From NCBI GenBank assembly GCA_938091995.1, contig CALKNZ010000038.1:1-64000 (forward strand): a DNA stretch of 64,000 nt, read 5' to 3'. The notes beneath the pieces are model-generated. The model had not been told where the DNA came from. It ran no database searches and saw nothing but the letters and a program-made list of their open reading frames with translations. This DNA is from an uncultured Luminiphilus sp. Lineage in GTDB: Bacteria > Pseudomonadota > Gammaproteobacteria > Pseudomonadales > Halieaceae. The position numbers and the translations under genes are program-made. This document shows positions 56,563-64,000 of the stretch, in pieces (positions within the stretch are counted from its first letter, which is position 1; each line of letters begins with the position of its first letter).

Positions 56563-56727
56563 TCAAAACAGTCTCTAACTAGCCCTCGAACTGGCTGAAC
56601 ATAAAAATAGCTGTTTGAGGCATCGGGACACCGCATGACGATATTATTTGCACACAAAGCCTCGAAGTTCGATAAATTCGCACATCATCACAGTCCAATT
56701 TCCAAACCAGGTGTAAAGCCTATAGGC

Positions 56728-56762
56728 AAAAAAAAGCCCGGTTACTATGAACCGAGCTTTTT
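56728..56762. terminator. Bidirectional terminator between gshA and the FKBP gene
   Basis: AAAAAGCCCGGTT and AACCGAGCTTTTT pair with one mismatch around a 6-base loop. The A/T flanks give a U-run on either strand. It lies in the 245-base gap between convergent genes, which otherwise holds nothing recognisable. Confidence 0.85.
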
Positions 56763-56807
56763 ATCAGGCTGGGCTACGCTGATGCGATCATGCCACAGCC
56801 TTCGCGC

Positions 56808-57539
56808 TTACTCTGGGGCGACGATAGCAACCAGCTCAACATCAAAAATGAGCGTCGCATTAGGACCAATGACCTGTCCGGCACCACCCGATCCGTAAGC
56901 AAGCTCACTGGGGATATACAACTTGTAGGTTGCGCCTTCTTTCATCAACTGCAGCGCTTCGGTCCAACCCGCAATCACTTGAGTCACACCAAAGGTAACG
57001 GTTTGGCCACGATCATAAGAGCTGTCAAACACGGTCCCGTCAATCAACGTGCCTCGGTAATGCACCTCAACTTGGTCATCAACGCCTGGGCTGGCACCCG
57101 TACCTGCCTCTACCACCTCGTACTGGAGTCCTGATTCAGTCACCATGACGCCTTCGCGCTGAGCATTTTCAGCGAGGAACGCCGCACCAGCTTCCGAATT
57201 ACCCTCTGATATAACGGCTTGCTCACTGTCACGTTCGGCTTGAATTTTTTCCTGAAACGCCATCATCTCAGCGGTGATTTCTTCCTCAGATAGGCGCGGC
57301 TCAGTGCCTTCAAAGGCATCGCGCATGCCAAGTGCATAGGCATCGACATCCATCGTCATGCCATCTGCTGCCATACGCTCACCCATGCGCAGGGCAATAC
57401 CGTAGGACAGGCGCTTTTCAGGGGTATCTAATGTCATAGGTTCGGGCTCCTTAGCCTGCTCCTGACAAGCGGACAAGGCGCCTACCAGAACGGGCGCCAT
57501 CAAAAAAGTCGCAAGGCGACTTGTAGTCATTCGAAACAT
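56808..57539 (-). CDS. FKBP-type peptidyl-prolyl isomerase, lipoprotein
   Basis: A 243-residue periplasmic or membrane-anchored proline isomerase of the FkpA/Mip type. The ATG at 57539 has AGGA at 7 bases and gives a lipoprotein signal ending LSAC (Cys25); an open frame starting at 57554 is less likely. The N-terminal dimerisation domain (about 40-125) carries the FKBP_N block RLSYGIALRMGERM. The C-terminal FKBP fold (about 140-240) shows VEVHYRGTLIDGTVFDSSYDRG in parts, IAGWTEAL and IPSELAYGSGG. Confidence 0.93.
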   Translation of the reverse strand: MFRMTTSRLATFLMAPVLVGALSACQEQAKEPEPMTLDTPEKRLSYGIALRMGERMAADGMTMDVDAYALGMRDAFEGTEPRLSEEEITAEMMAFQEKIQAERDSEQAVISEGNSEAGAAFLAENAQREGVMVTESGLQYEVVEAGTGASPGVDDQVEVHYRGTLIDGTVFDSSYDRGQTVTFGVTQVIAGWTEALQLMKEGATYKLYIPSELAYGSGGAGQVIGPNATLIFDVELVAIVAPE

Positions 57540-57672
57540 AGTTTCATCCTGCAATTAAGTGATCGACCCCAACTGGCGTCGTTGAAAGTACCGCGCCATT
57601 TTACTGGGAGTATCACCCTTGTGCCACTGATAACCATGAATGATGGGTAACTTACCGAAAACAGAGACTGAT

Positions 57673-58188
57673 TTAGGGTGATAACAGCGTCCCTAAGCCT
57701 TCTATTCGCTGTGGGGAGACCGTTGAACCCGAACTCGCGAAGGCGATAACAAGGTTATCTATCACCCTGTTTTCTTGGGTCAGTACAAGGTCAGACGGCT
57801 CAAGAGCCAGCAAAGTTTCAAAGTACAATTCAGCCAGAGCATATTCACATTTGAGCTCTAGCTGCTGTAGCTGTTCACGCTGGCTTGCTAGAACCTGAAC
57901 CCCCCGCCATCTGTGACGGGTAGCTCGCAGTGGAATGACGACATCGTCAAGCCAAGGCGCTGCAGTAGCGACAAGTTCAAGATGACCCGCCGTACTAAGG
58001 GCAAAGTTTTTTCTACCTAACCAGCCCATGAGCAGCAGCTCCAATACGACGCATTGATGCTCGTCTTGCAATGCCATCATCTCCGCCGATAAGATCGAAT
58101 CAGACCACTGCATCACTGCCCAGGCCCAAAAATCTTCAACATTGAGCTCTTCAGAAATCACTGAAGCAGTCATCGGTTGTTCCTGCAA
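57673..58188 (-). CDS. TIGR02444 family protein (DUF2390)
   Basis: A 171-residue mostly helical protein. The N-terminal block FWAWAVMQW and LSAEMMALQDEHQCVVLELLLMGWLG (in parts) fits the TIGR02444/DUF2390 family found in Pseudomonas-like bacteria. Function is unknown. Its 5' end overlaps the GIY-YIG gene by 38 bases if the ATG at 58188 is used, or 23 bases if MTASVISEEL (58173) is the start. The two are co-transcribed. Confidence 0.8.
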   Translation of the reverse strand: MQEQPMTASVISEELNVEDFWAWAVMQWSDSILSAEMMALQDEHQCVVLELLLMGWLGRKNFALSTAGHLELVATAAPWLDDVVIPLRATRHRWRGVQVLASQREQLQQLELKCEYALAELYFETLLALEPSDLVLTQENRVIDNLVIAFASSGSTVSPQRIEGLGTLLSP

Positions 58189-58480
58189 TAAGCCTTAACT
58201 TGTCTCGACGAGACAGTCGGCGGGTTTGTGCTTCCAGTTGCTGCGCCTCGCTGCGTGAGGTTGCTGATTTTTTCCATACTAATGTTACTGGCCTCCTGGC
58301 ACGGGTATAACGCGCACCCCCGACCAACTCTCCGTTATGCTGTCGCACACGTCTCGTCAGGTTGACAGTCACACCGGAATAAAGTGTCTGGTCGGCACAG
58401 CGAACCAAATACACCCACCAACCGCTAGACTCCGAGGGGCATTCGTCATACGCTTCAGGGGTGTTATTATGCTGCGTCAT
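58151..58480 (-). CDS. GIY-YIG nuclease domain protein, YhbQ type
   Basis: A 109-residue single-domain GIY-YIG protein. The core reads WVYLVRCADQTLYSGVT, followed by NLTRRVRQHN, ARYTRARRPV and the metal-site Glu in EAQQLEAQ. Family members are predicted endonucleases of unknown biological role; E. coli YhbQ is close in size (100). It is divergent from trxA and overlaps the TIGR02444 gene. Confidence 0.92.
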   Translation of the reverse strand: MTQHNNTPEAYDECPSESSGWWVYLVRCADQTLYSGVTVNLTRRVRQHNGELVGGARYTRARRPVTLVWKKSATSRSEAQQLEAQTRRLSRRDKLRLIAGTTDDCFSDF

Positions 58481-58519
58481 TTACCCACCTACTTTACAGT
58501 TTTTCTCTAGGGAGTCCCC

Positions 58520-58846
58520 ATGACCCAAAGCATCGTCCATGTCAGCGAAGCCACTTTTGACGCTGAGGTACTTTCCGCCGACCTGCCTGTGCTGGTCGAC
58601 TTCTGGGCCGAATGGTGTGGTCCCTGCAAGATGATAGCGCCTATCCTCGATGAACTCGCTACCGAATACCAAGGGCGCTTGAAGATTTGTAAGGTCGACG
58701 TCGACTCCAACCCAGGTATTCCTGAAAAATTTGCCATCCGCGGTATTCCTACGCTCATTATTTTCAAAGACGGTAATGCGGTGGAAACCAAAGTGGGAGC
58801 ACTCAGCAAGTCCCAACTAACCGCGTTTGTTGACGAATGCCTCTAA
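58520..58846 (+). CDS. trxA: Thioredoxin 1
   Basis: A cytosolic disulfide reductase of 108 residues with the active site WC33GPC36K in [17 protein letters not shown] and the cis-proline block [18 protein letters not shown] precedes the ATG. It is followed by rho, and trxA-rho-ubiD is a conserved order in pseudomonads. Confidence 0.97.
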   Translation: MTQSIVHVSEATFDAEVLSADLPVLVDFWAEWCGPCKMIAPILDELATEYQGRLKICKVDVDSNPGIPEKFAIRGIPTLIIFKDGNAVETKVGALSKSQLTAFVDECL

Positions 58847-58915
58847 GTCGGTTCAATGAGAGCCTCCTATATTCGGCCTTCCAACAACAATGATTAAAAA
58901 AGATCCATAAAAGAT

Positions 58916-58946
58916 GCATAAAGGGGGCTGGACGCCTCCTTTATGC
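58916..58946 (+). terminator. Strong hairpin in the trxA-rho gap
   Basis: GCATAAAGGGGGC pairs with GCCTCCTTTATGC over 13 positions (one G-T) with a TGGAC loop, 69 bases after trxA. There is no U-run, so it may protect the trxA 3' end or be a Rho-dependent stop rather than an intrinsic terminator. Confidence 0.6.
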
Positions 58947-59001
58947 AATGCTAGTTTACGGATATGGACGACCAGCCCGGTCGTTCTGATGTTCCTTTCC
59001 A

Positions 59002-59108
59002 ACCCTTTTGTGCCTCAGGCAACCCTTTTTTTGCGGTGTCTGTGCAAAACGTCGGTTTCGAACAGATCGTACCTGCTGTGGATTCACACCACAGCAGCAC
59101 CCCTTTTT
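59002..59108 (+). promoter_or_regulatory. Pyrimidine tracts and hairpin in the rho leader (putative autoregulatory region)
   Basis: Three C/T tracts, ACCCTTTT (59002-59009), ACCCTTTTTTT (59022-59032) and ACCCCTTTTT (59099-59108), lie in the last 130 bases before rho. Between them CTGCTGTGG-ATTCACA-CCACAGCAG (59073-59097) forms a perfect 9-pair hairpin followed within 7 bases by five T. This could be an intrinsic attenuator or, with its C-rich tracts, a Rho loading site. Confidence 0.45.
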
Positions 59109-59131
59109 CCCAATGAATCCGGACATAACCC

Positions 59132-60841
59132 GTGGATGAAAACAATAGCTCAATGAGCAAAGACACAGAAGCAGCAAGTGCTTCAGAAACACCTACCGCT
59201 AACGAAGCCGCAGCTCCATCAGCCCCTGAAGCCTCGGCCAAAAATACAATGGCCGAAGACTCCGCCCCAGAACCTGCGGTAACGGCTGAGGTTGTAGCTG
59301 CTGAAAAAGAACCGTCGAAGAAAGAACTGGCGGAGAAAGAAACTGCGGATGCCCCCAGCAGCAGTGATGCTGATTCAGAGGCTGGACAAACCAAAACTCT
59401 GAAGTTGAATCGTGGCGAGGGTGCAGAATCCGACGGTTCAGAGCAGCCAGACGGGGGCACCGGCACGGAAACCCCAGAAGCCAGTGACAAAGATGGCGGC
59501 GGTAATAACAATCGTCGAGGCCGTAACCGGCGTCAGCGCCGGCGGGAACCCAGCACACCCAGTGCCAATCCACTGAGCCTCACTGAGTTAAAAGATAAAC
59601 CGACCCAAGAATTGATCGATATGGCTCAGGAAATGGGCCTCGAGAACATGGCCCGGTCGCGCAAGCAGGATATTATTTTCGCTCTGCTCAAACGCCATGC
59701 TAAAAGCGGCGAGGACATTTGGGGCGATGGCGTCCTTGAAATTTTGCAGGATGGTTTTGGCTTCCTGCGCTCTTCAGACTCGTCTTACCTCGCAGGCCCA
59801 GACGATATATACGTAAGTCCCAGTCAAATTCGACGCTTCAATTTGCGTACCGGCGATACGATCACTGGCATGATCCGCCCACCTAAAGACTCTGAACGCT
59901 ACTTTGCGCTGCTGAAGGTCAAAGACGTCAATTTTGAGGTGCCTGAGAGCGCCAAAAGTAAAATTCTGTTTGAAAACCTAACGCCCCTGTTCCCCAACCA
60001 ACGACTGTCCCTTGAAAAAGGCAATGGGTCTACAGAAGATTTAACAGGTCGAATCATTGATCTTGTAGCGCCTATCGGTAAAGGCCAACGAGGACTGCTC
60101 GTAGCCCCGCCGAAAGCGGGCAAGACCATCATGATGCAGAATATAGCTCAGGCGATTATCACCAATAACCCTGAGTGTTACGTGATTGTGCTACTCATTG
60201 ATGAGCGTCCAGAGGAAGTGACCGAAATGCAGCGCTCGGTCGGTGCAAGAGGTGCAGAAGTGGTGGCCTCGACATTTGACGAACCCCCTTCACGTCACGT
60301 TCAAGTAGCCGATATGGTGATTGAAAAAGCCAAGCGCTTGGTCGAGCACAAGCGTGACGTTGTCATTCTTCTCGATTCAATCACTCGACTTGCACGGGCC
60401 TACAATACTGTTGTACCCAGCTCCGGCAAGGTTTTGACAGGTGGCGTAGACGCTCATGCTCTAGAAAGACCCAAGCGCTTCTTTGGTGCTGCACGGAACA
60501 TTGAAGAAGGCGGAAGTCTGTCAATTATCGCGACCGCACTCATCGATACCGGCTCAAAAATGGATGAGGTCATTTATGAAGAGTTCAAAGGCACCGGTAA
60601 TCTTGAATTACATCTAGATCGGAAAATTGCGGAAAAGCGCATTTACCCCGCGATTAACATCCGTCGATCTGGCACTCGTCGTGAAGAACTACTCACCGGG
60701 GAAGACGAGCTTCAGCGCATGTGGATTCTGCGCAAACTGCTGCACGGCATGGAAGACCTACCGGCCGTTGAGTTTTTATTGGATAAGCTCAAAAACACTA
60801 AATCCAATGAAGAATTCTTTAAATCAATGAAACGTAAATGA
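59132..60841 (+). CDS. rho: Transcription termination factor Rho with long N-terminal extension
   Basis: Rho is the hexameric RNA translocase that ends transcription. From the GTG at 59132 it has 569 residues (E. coli 419); an ATG at 59153 would remove seven. Residues 1-147 are low complexity: an Ala/Glu/Ser-rich acidic part, then [19 protein letters not shown]. The conserved part begins at about 148 with the helix bundle ([20 protein letters not shown]), then the cold-shock RNA site [30 protein letters not shown] (in parts) and the ATPase with [21 protein letters not shown] and [12 protein letters not shown]. All functional motifs are intact, so the extension is an addition. Confidence 0.96.
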   Translation: MDENNSSMSKDTEAASASETPTANEAAAPSAPEASAKNTMAEDSAPEPAVTAEVVAAEKEPSKKELAEKETADAPSSSDADSEAGQTKTLKLNRGEGAESDGSEQPDGGTGTETPEASDKDGGGNNNRRGRNRRQRRREPSTPSANPLSLTELKDKPTQELIDMAQEMGLENMARSRKQDIIFALLKRHAKSGEDIWGDGVLEILQDGFGFLRSSDSSYLAGPDDIYVSPSQIRRFNLRTGDTITGMIRPPKDSERYFALLKVKDVNFEVPESAKSKILFENLTPLFPNQRLSLEKGNGSTEDLTGRIIDLVAPIGKGQRGLLVAPPKAGKTIMMQNIAQAIITNNPECYVIVLLIDERPEEVTEMQRSVGARGAEVVASTFDEPPSRHVQVADMVIEKAKRLVEHKRDVVILLDSITRLARAYNTVVPSSGKVLTGGVDAHALERPKRFFGAARNIEEGGSLSIIATALIDTGSKMDEVIYEEFKGTGNLELHLDRKIAEKRIYPAINIRRSGTRREELLTGEDELQRMWILRKLLHGMEDLPAVEFLLDKLKNTKSNEEFFKSMKRK

Positions 60842-60853
60842 GCGCGAACAGCC

Positions 60854-60868
60854 GCCGTCACAGACGGC
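60854..60868 (+). terminator. Small hairpin after rho
   Basis: GCCGTC-ACA-GACGGC, 12 bases after the rho stop, has no U-run. It may only pause transcription before ubiD. Confidence 0.3.
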
Positions 60869-60934
60869 ACCCTGACTGGACCCTTAACCCCTAATTCAAT
60901 CGGGCTCGCTAACTTCCCTATGTGAGGACAATGT

Positions 60935-62434
60935 ATGGCCGCACAGTTCACCGATTTGCGGGACTTCATTGCCACTCTTGAAGCAGAAGGGCAGTTAGTT
61001 AGGATCTCCGCCGAAGTCGACCCACACTTGGAAATGACCGAAATTGCCGACCGCACACTTCGCGGCGGCGGCCCTGCCCTACTCTTTGAGAATCCCAAGG
61101 GTTACAGCATGCCGGTGCTGGCCAATTTATTTGGCACAGAAACCCGTGTGGCGCGGGGAATGGGAGCAACATCAACCGCAGCGCTTCGGGAAATTGGCGA
61201 ACTGTTAGCGTATTTACGACAGCCTGATCCGCCAAAGGGCATGCGCGACCTTATCGACAAGGCACCGCTGTTGAAGAAGGTCCTGAACATGGGGCCAAAG
61301 ACCATAAAGCGCCCGCCTTGCCAAGAAGTCGTGTTAGAAGGCGACGCTGTCGATTTGACCACCATTCCGGTTCAAACCTGCTGGCCAGGCGATGTAGGCC
61401 CCCTTATTACCTGGCCCTTGGTGATAACCCGCGGCCCCGAAAAGCCAAGAATGAACCTAGGGATCTACCGAATGCAGCGTTTGGGACCCCGAAAGTTAAT
61501 CATGCGGTGGCTCTCTCACCGCGGTGGAGCACTGGACTTCAGAGACTGGACTATCAAACATCCTGGGGAACCTTACCCAGTCGCTATCGCGCTGGGTGCT
61601 GATCCAGCAACCACCTTAGGGGCTGTGACACCGGTCCCAGACGCGCTGTCTGAGTACGCCTTTGCCGGTTTATTACGCGGCAGTAAAACCGAGCTTGCCG
61701 AATGTTTAAGCGATCGCTGCAAGGCGAATGATTTGCGGGTCCCAGCCCATGCCGAAATAATTCTCGAGGGCTATATCGACCCTAATGAGGAGGCAGACGA
61801 AGGCCCATACGGAGACCACACAGGCTACTACAACGAAGTTGAACGCTTCCCGGTGTTTACCGTAGAAAAGATGACAACCCGCAAAAATCCTATTTATCAC
61901 AGTACTTACACGGGTCGTCCACCCGATGAACCCGCCATTTTAGGCGTCGCACTCAATGAAGTTTTTGTGCCGCTGCTACAAAAACAGTTTCCGGAAATTG
62001 TCGATTTCTACTTACCACCAGAAGGCTGCTCTTACCGAATGGCTGTTGTCACTATTCGCAAAGAATATCCCGGGCACGCCAAGCGCGTCATGCTGGGAAT
62101 TTGGTCCTTCTTACGCCAATTCATGTACACCAAGTTTATTATTGTCGCCGACGAGGACATTAATGCACGCTCTTGGGAGGACGTCATCTGGGCGATGACA
62201 ACCCGAATGGATCCCCGAAGAGACTGCGTTTTCATAGACAATACACCGATCGACTATCTGGATTTTGCATCCCCGGTTCCAGGCCTCGGATCTAAAGTTG
62301 GCATGGATGCCACCAACAAATGGGAGGGTGAAACCGATCGGGAGTGGGGTGAAGCGATCTCCATGGATGGCGCAGTAAAGCATCGTATCGATGAAATTTG
62401 GAAGGATCTAAATATAGAGTTGCCGGGACGCTAG
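60935..62434 (+). CDS. ubiD: 4-hydroxy-3-polyprenylbenzoate decarboxylase
   Basis: UbiD is the prenylated-FMN-dependent decarboxylase of ubiquinone synthesis. The 499 residues match E. coli UbiD (497) and carry the family blocks [41 protein letters not shown] (in parts), [15 protein letters not shown] and the catalytic stretch [20 protein letters not shown] (in parts). UbiX is not nearby. It lies 93 bases after rho and ends 21 bases before convergent hemY. Confidence 0.97.
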   Translation: MAAQFTDLRDFIATLEAEGQLVRISAEVDPHLEMTEIADRTLRGGGPALLFENPKGYSMPVLANLFGTETRVARGMGATSTAALREIGELLAYLRQPDPPKGMRDLIDKAPLLKKVLNMGPKTIKRPPCQEVVLEGDAVDLTTIPVQTCWPGDVGPLITWPLVITRGPEKPRMNLGIYRMQRLGPRKLIMRWLSHRGGALDFRDWTIKHPGEPYPVAIALGADPATTLGAVTPVPDALSEYAFAGLLRGSKTELAECLSDRCKANDLRVPAHAEIILEGYIDPNEEADEGPYGDHTGYYNEVERFPVFTVEKMTTRKNPIYHSTYTGRPPDEPAILGVALNEVFVPLLQKQFPEIVDFYLPPEGCSYRMAVVTIRKEYPGHAKRVMLGIWSFLRQFMYTKFIIVADEDINARSWEDVIWAMTTRMDPRRDCVFIDNTPIDYLDFASPVPGLGSKVGMDATNKWEGETDREWGEAISMDGAVKHRIDEIWKDLNIELPGR

Positions 62435-62455
62435 ACAGAAAGAAGTTAGAGGAGA

Positions 62456-63685
62456 CTAGGCCTTCTGCTTTTCTGGCAGGGGCACATCCGGCAGTGGCGT
62501 CATAATCAGTGCTGCTGCCTCTAAAGATAGGGACCTGGCTCGCTCATGGTCACCCATAGCCGTACAGAAACGCGCCAACTCGCCACAGTTCTCCGCAGTC
62601 GCACCGCGCTGATGTGCTTCTTCAAGCCAGGTGCCCGCCATATCCCACTCCTGAGCATGCAGTGCCACCCTAGCACCCGTCAGAAGCAAGATACCGTCAC
62701 CAGTAGGGGCTTCCATCCATTTTTGAATAATTTTGAGTAGCTTGCGTGGGTTGTCAGGGGGGAAGTGTCCCAAAATGACCGCCAGCTCACCTTGCCAATC
62801 TTTAGCAAGCCACGCCACGAGTTGTTTTTCTGCCTCACGAAAACCACCCAGCTTGATCAGGGCATTGACGTAACAAACTTTGAGCTGCAACTGCTCCCGT
62901 TGTGCCTTTGATATACCTCGCCATAATGCCTCCAGAGCGTTAATGCTGCCATCGGGCTGGTCAGCAATCGCCCTGATGAGCGCGTCCCAAAGCTCACCCT
63001 CAAGCCCACGCAGCGCTACGTCTTCTAATAAGCCGTACTTGTGGAGCTCAGGCAACAACGGGCGCAGCGCCTCCCATTCACCCAGATGGCGATGGGCTCT
63101 GGCCAAAAGTGCTAACACATAGGGATGTTTTGCCGCGTTAGCCCGGGCCCGAACTAGGGTTGCCAGCGCCTGCTCATAATTCCCCGCAGATAATTGGAGC
63201 TCTGCCTGTGTCAACTCAACGGCCACACCGGCATCGGCTTCAACACCCTCTGCCTTTCCGAGTTGTTCCTTGGCGTCCTCAATATCCCCCAGTCTAAAAC
63301 TCGCTCGCGCAGCAATCAGATGATTCACAAGAGGTGCCTCGCTGTAGCGTGCCGAGCGGAGCAACTGCTTGCGCGCACGCTCCCAATTCCCCTCGATAAA
63401 ACTGATGAGACCACGGTTGGTGAGCGCTGTGGCATTGCGACTCTTACGCAGCCCCAGCCAACCGCTAAATAAGCGCTGCGTACCCCATACTCGTCGGACA
63501 GTATTCAGCGTAAGGGCCAGAAGCCCCCAGCTAACCAGCCACAATAGCAGGGCAAACCAGACACTGGTCTCAACCACCACATCACCCAGACTGGCATAAA
63601 CGTAGCCGCCATCTTGATCAACTTGATTGACCAGGGCAGCACCCAACACAAGGCCTAAGACCATCAACACGAGAAAGCCGCGCAT
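62456..63685 (-). CDS. hemY: HemY-type protein (TPR, haem biosynthesis-associated)
   Basis: A 409-residue inner-membrane protein. Two N-terminal membrane segments (about 3-20 and 42-62, LLLWLVSWGLLALTL) are followed by the HemY N-terminal block and a chain of TPR-like helix pairs (ISFIEGNWERARKQLL, AELQLSAGNYEQALATL). Despite its name it is not the protoporphyrinogen oxidase of Bacillus; the role of this gammaproteobacterial HemY in haem synthesis is unclear. It starts 2 bases after the hemX stop. Confidence 0.93.
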   Translation of the reverse strand: MRGFLVLMVLGLVLGAALVNQVDQDGGYVYASLGDVVVETSVWFALLLWLVSWGLLALTLNTVRRVWGTQRLFSGWLGLRKSRNATALTNRGLISFIEGNWERARKQLLRSARYSEAPLVNHLIAARASFRLGDIEDAKEQLGKAEGVEADAGVAVELTQAELQLSAGNYEQALATLVRARANAAKHPYVLALLARAHRHLGEWEALRPLLPELHKYGLLEDVALRGLEGELWDALIRAIADQPDGSINALEALWRGISKAQREQLQLKVCYVNALIKLGGFREAEKQLVAWLAKDWQGELAVILGHFPPDNPRKLLKIIQKWMEAPTGDGILLLTGARVALHAQEWDMAGTWLEEAHQRGATAENCGELARFCTAMGDHERARSLSLEAAALIMTPLPDVPLPEKQKA

Positions 63686-63687
63686 AG

Positions 63688-64000
63688 TCAGTCAACCTCC
63701 GCCGGAGCCACCACATCCAAGGCATCGTCAACACTCGCTATCGCTCTAATCGCATCGGCTAAAGCAGCGCGAGAGTTCAGTAAATCGGGGATCTCAGGTG
63801 CAATATCAAGCTCGGAGAGAGCATCAAGCTCTGCCACCATAGCCGCCACTCGAGCAGGATCAGTCTCAGAAAATACGCTGATCGACTCCTGCGCTCGCGC
63901 AACTGCGTGCTCAAATAGCGTGGCGTTGGCCGATAGCGCCGCAATCTGCGCTTGCTCTAGTGACATGCGCAGGTTTTGACGGATTAAACTTTCCCAATCA
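63688..64000 (-). CDS. hemX: HemX C-terminal part (5' end outside window)
   Basis: The visible 103 codons end in DVVAPAEVD. The readable beginning, WESLIRQNLRMSLEQAQIAALSANATLFEHAV in parts, matches the C-terminal helical region of HemX (annotated as a uroporphyrinogen-III C-methyltransferase homologue, though not a proven enzyme). It is directly followed by hemY, the usual hemX-hemY order. The frame runs past base 64000, so the membrane anchor is not seen. Confidence 0.85.
   Translation of the reverse strand, partial: DWESLIRQNLRMSLEQAQIAALSANATLFEHAVARAQESISVFSETDPARVAAMVAELDALSELDIAPEIPDLLNSRAALADAIRAIASVDDALDVVAPAEVD

Noticed and set aside
58914-59156. 80-codon open frame in the rho leader, considered as a leader peptide
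   Set aside because: Its start codon lies inside the 13-pair hairpin, it overlaps the rho start, and no ribosome site precedes it; the leader works better as RNA structure.
1-64000. Search for tRNA/rRNA genes, CRISPR arrays, transposons, phage and defence genes
   Set aside because: No cloverleaf-like gaps, regularly spaced repeats, transposase or phage proteins, or known defence genes were seen; the gaps are short and mostly regulatory.

Overview
This 64 kb window looks like core chromosome of a free-living, probably marine, aerobic gammaproteobacterium. The support is the gene set (RuvABC, RodA/PBP2, class Ia NrdAB, bacterioferritin, UbiD, HemX/HemY, RlmH/RsfS) and Pseudomonas-like neighbourhoods (proA-nadD, trxA-rho-ubiD, TIGR02444 family, polyhydroxyalkanoate proteins). 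Base composition is intermediate and gene packing is tight. A Halieaceae (OM60/NOR5), SAR92 or Cellvibrionales-type organism fits, but that placement is inference. I saw no rRNA, tRNA, CRISPR array, insertion sequence or phage gene.

Layout. 1-4.4 kb (minus): fmdB-aspS-ruvC-ruvA-ruvB. 4.4-7.6 kb: a tailed HU protein divergent from proS and a lytic transglycosylase. 7.7-11.2 kb (plus): a LuxR-type regulator, a glutamine-synthetase-family ligase, glutathione peroxidase and a CMD-fold protein. 11.3-12.9 kb (minus): prfC. 13-22.7 kb (minus): a ten-gene run proA-nadD-rsfS-rlmH-mrdA-rodA-mltB-rlpA-dacA-ybeD-lipB that links cell elongation, ribosome maturation and lipoylation. 22.8-25.5 kb: bfd-bfr facing a secreted amidohydrolase and grxD. 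25.6-27.7 kb: argD-argF. 27.7-32.4 kb: nrdAB behind a regulatory region with DnaA and NrdR boxes. 32.6-35.9 kb (minus): an acyltransferase abutting a DinG-type helicase. 36-40.3 kb (plus): a small membrane protein, rpsT, hslO, pckA and an orphan sulfotransferase, with a small PHA-system gene on the other strand. 40.4-44.8 kb (minus): an RND pump and its adaptor. 45-46.9 kb (plus): a phasin-like protein, a TetR regulator and a peroxiredoxin. 47-48.3 kb (minus): a DASS transporter. 48.4-53.7 kb (plus): moaA, a MoxR ATPase, a VWA protein and a DUF1631-like protein. 53.7-58.5 kb: pilU, gshA, an FKBP lipoprotein, a TIGR02444 protein and a GIY-YIG protein. 58.5-62.4 kb (plus): trxA-rho-ubiD. 62.4-64 kb (minus): hemX(partial)-hemY.

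Most genes are housekeeping. The points that stand out are: a MoxR/VWA/DUF1631 unit packed behind moaA; a Rho factor with an N-terminal extension of about 147 residues and a structured pyrimidine-rich leader; lysine/alanine tails shared by an HU protein and a phasin-like protein; an apparently leaderless bfd under a Fur-like box; and a secreted amidohydrolase whose signal peptide starts upstream of any standard start codon. I found no clear candidate for a wholly new defence or mobile system.
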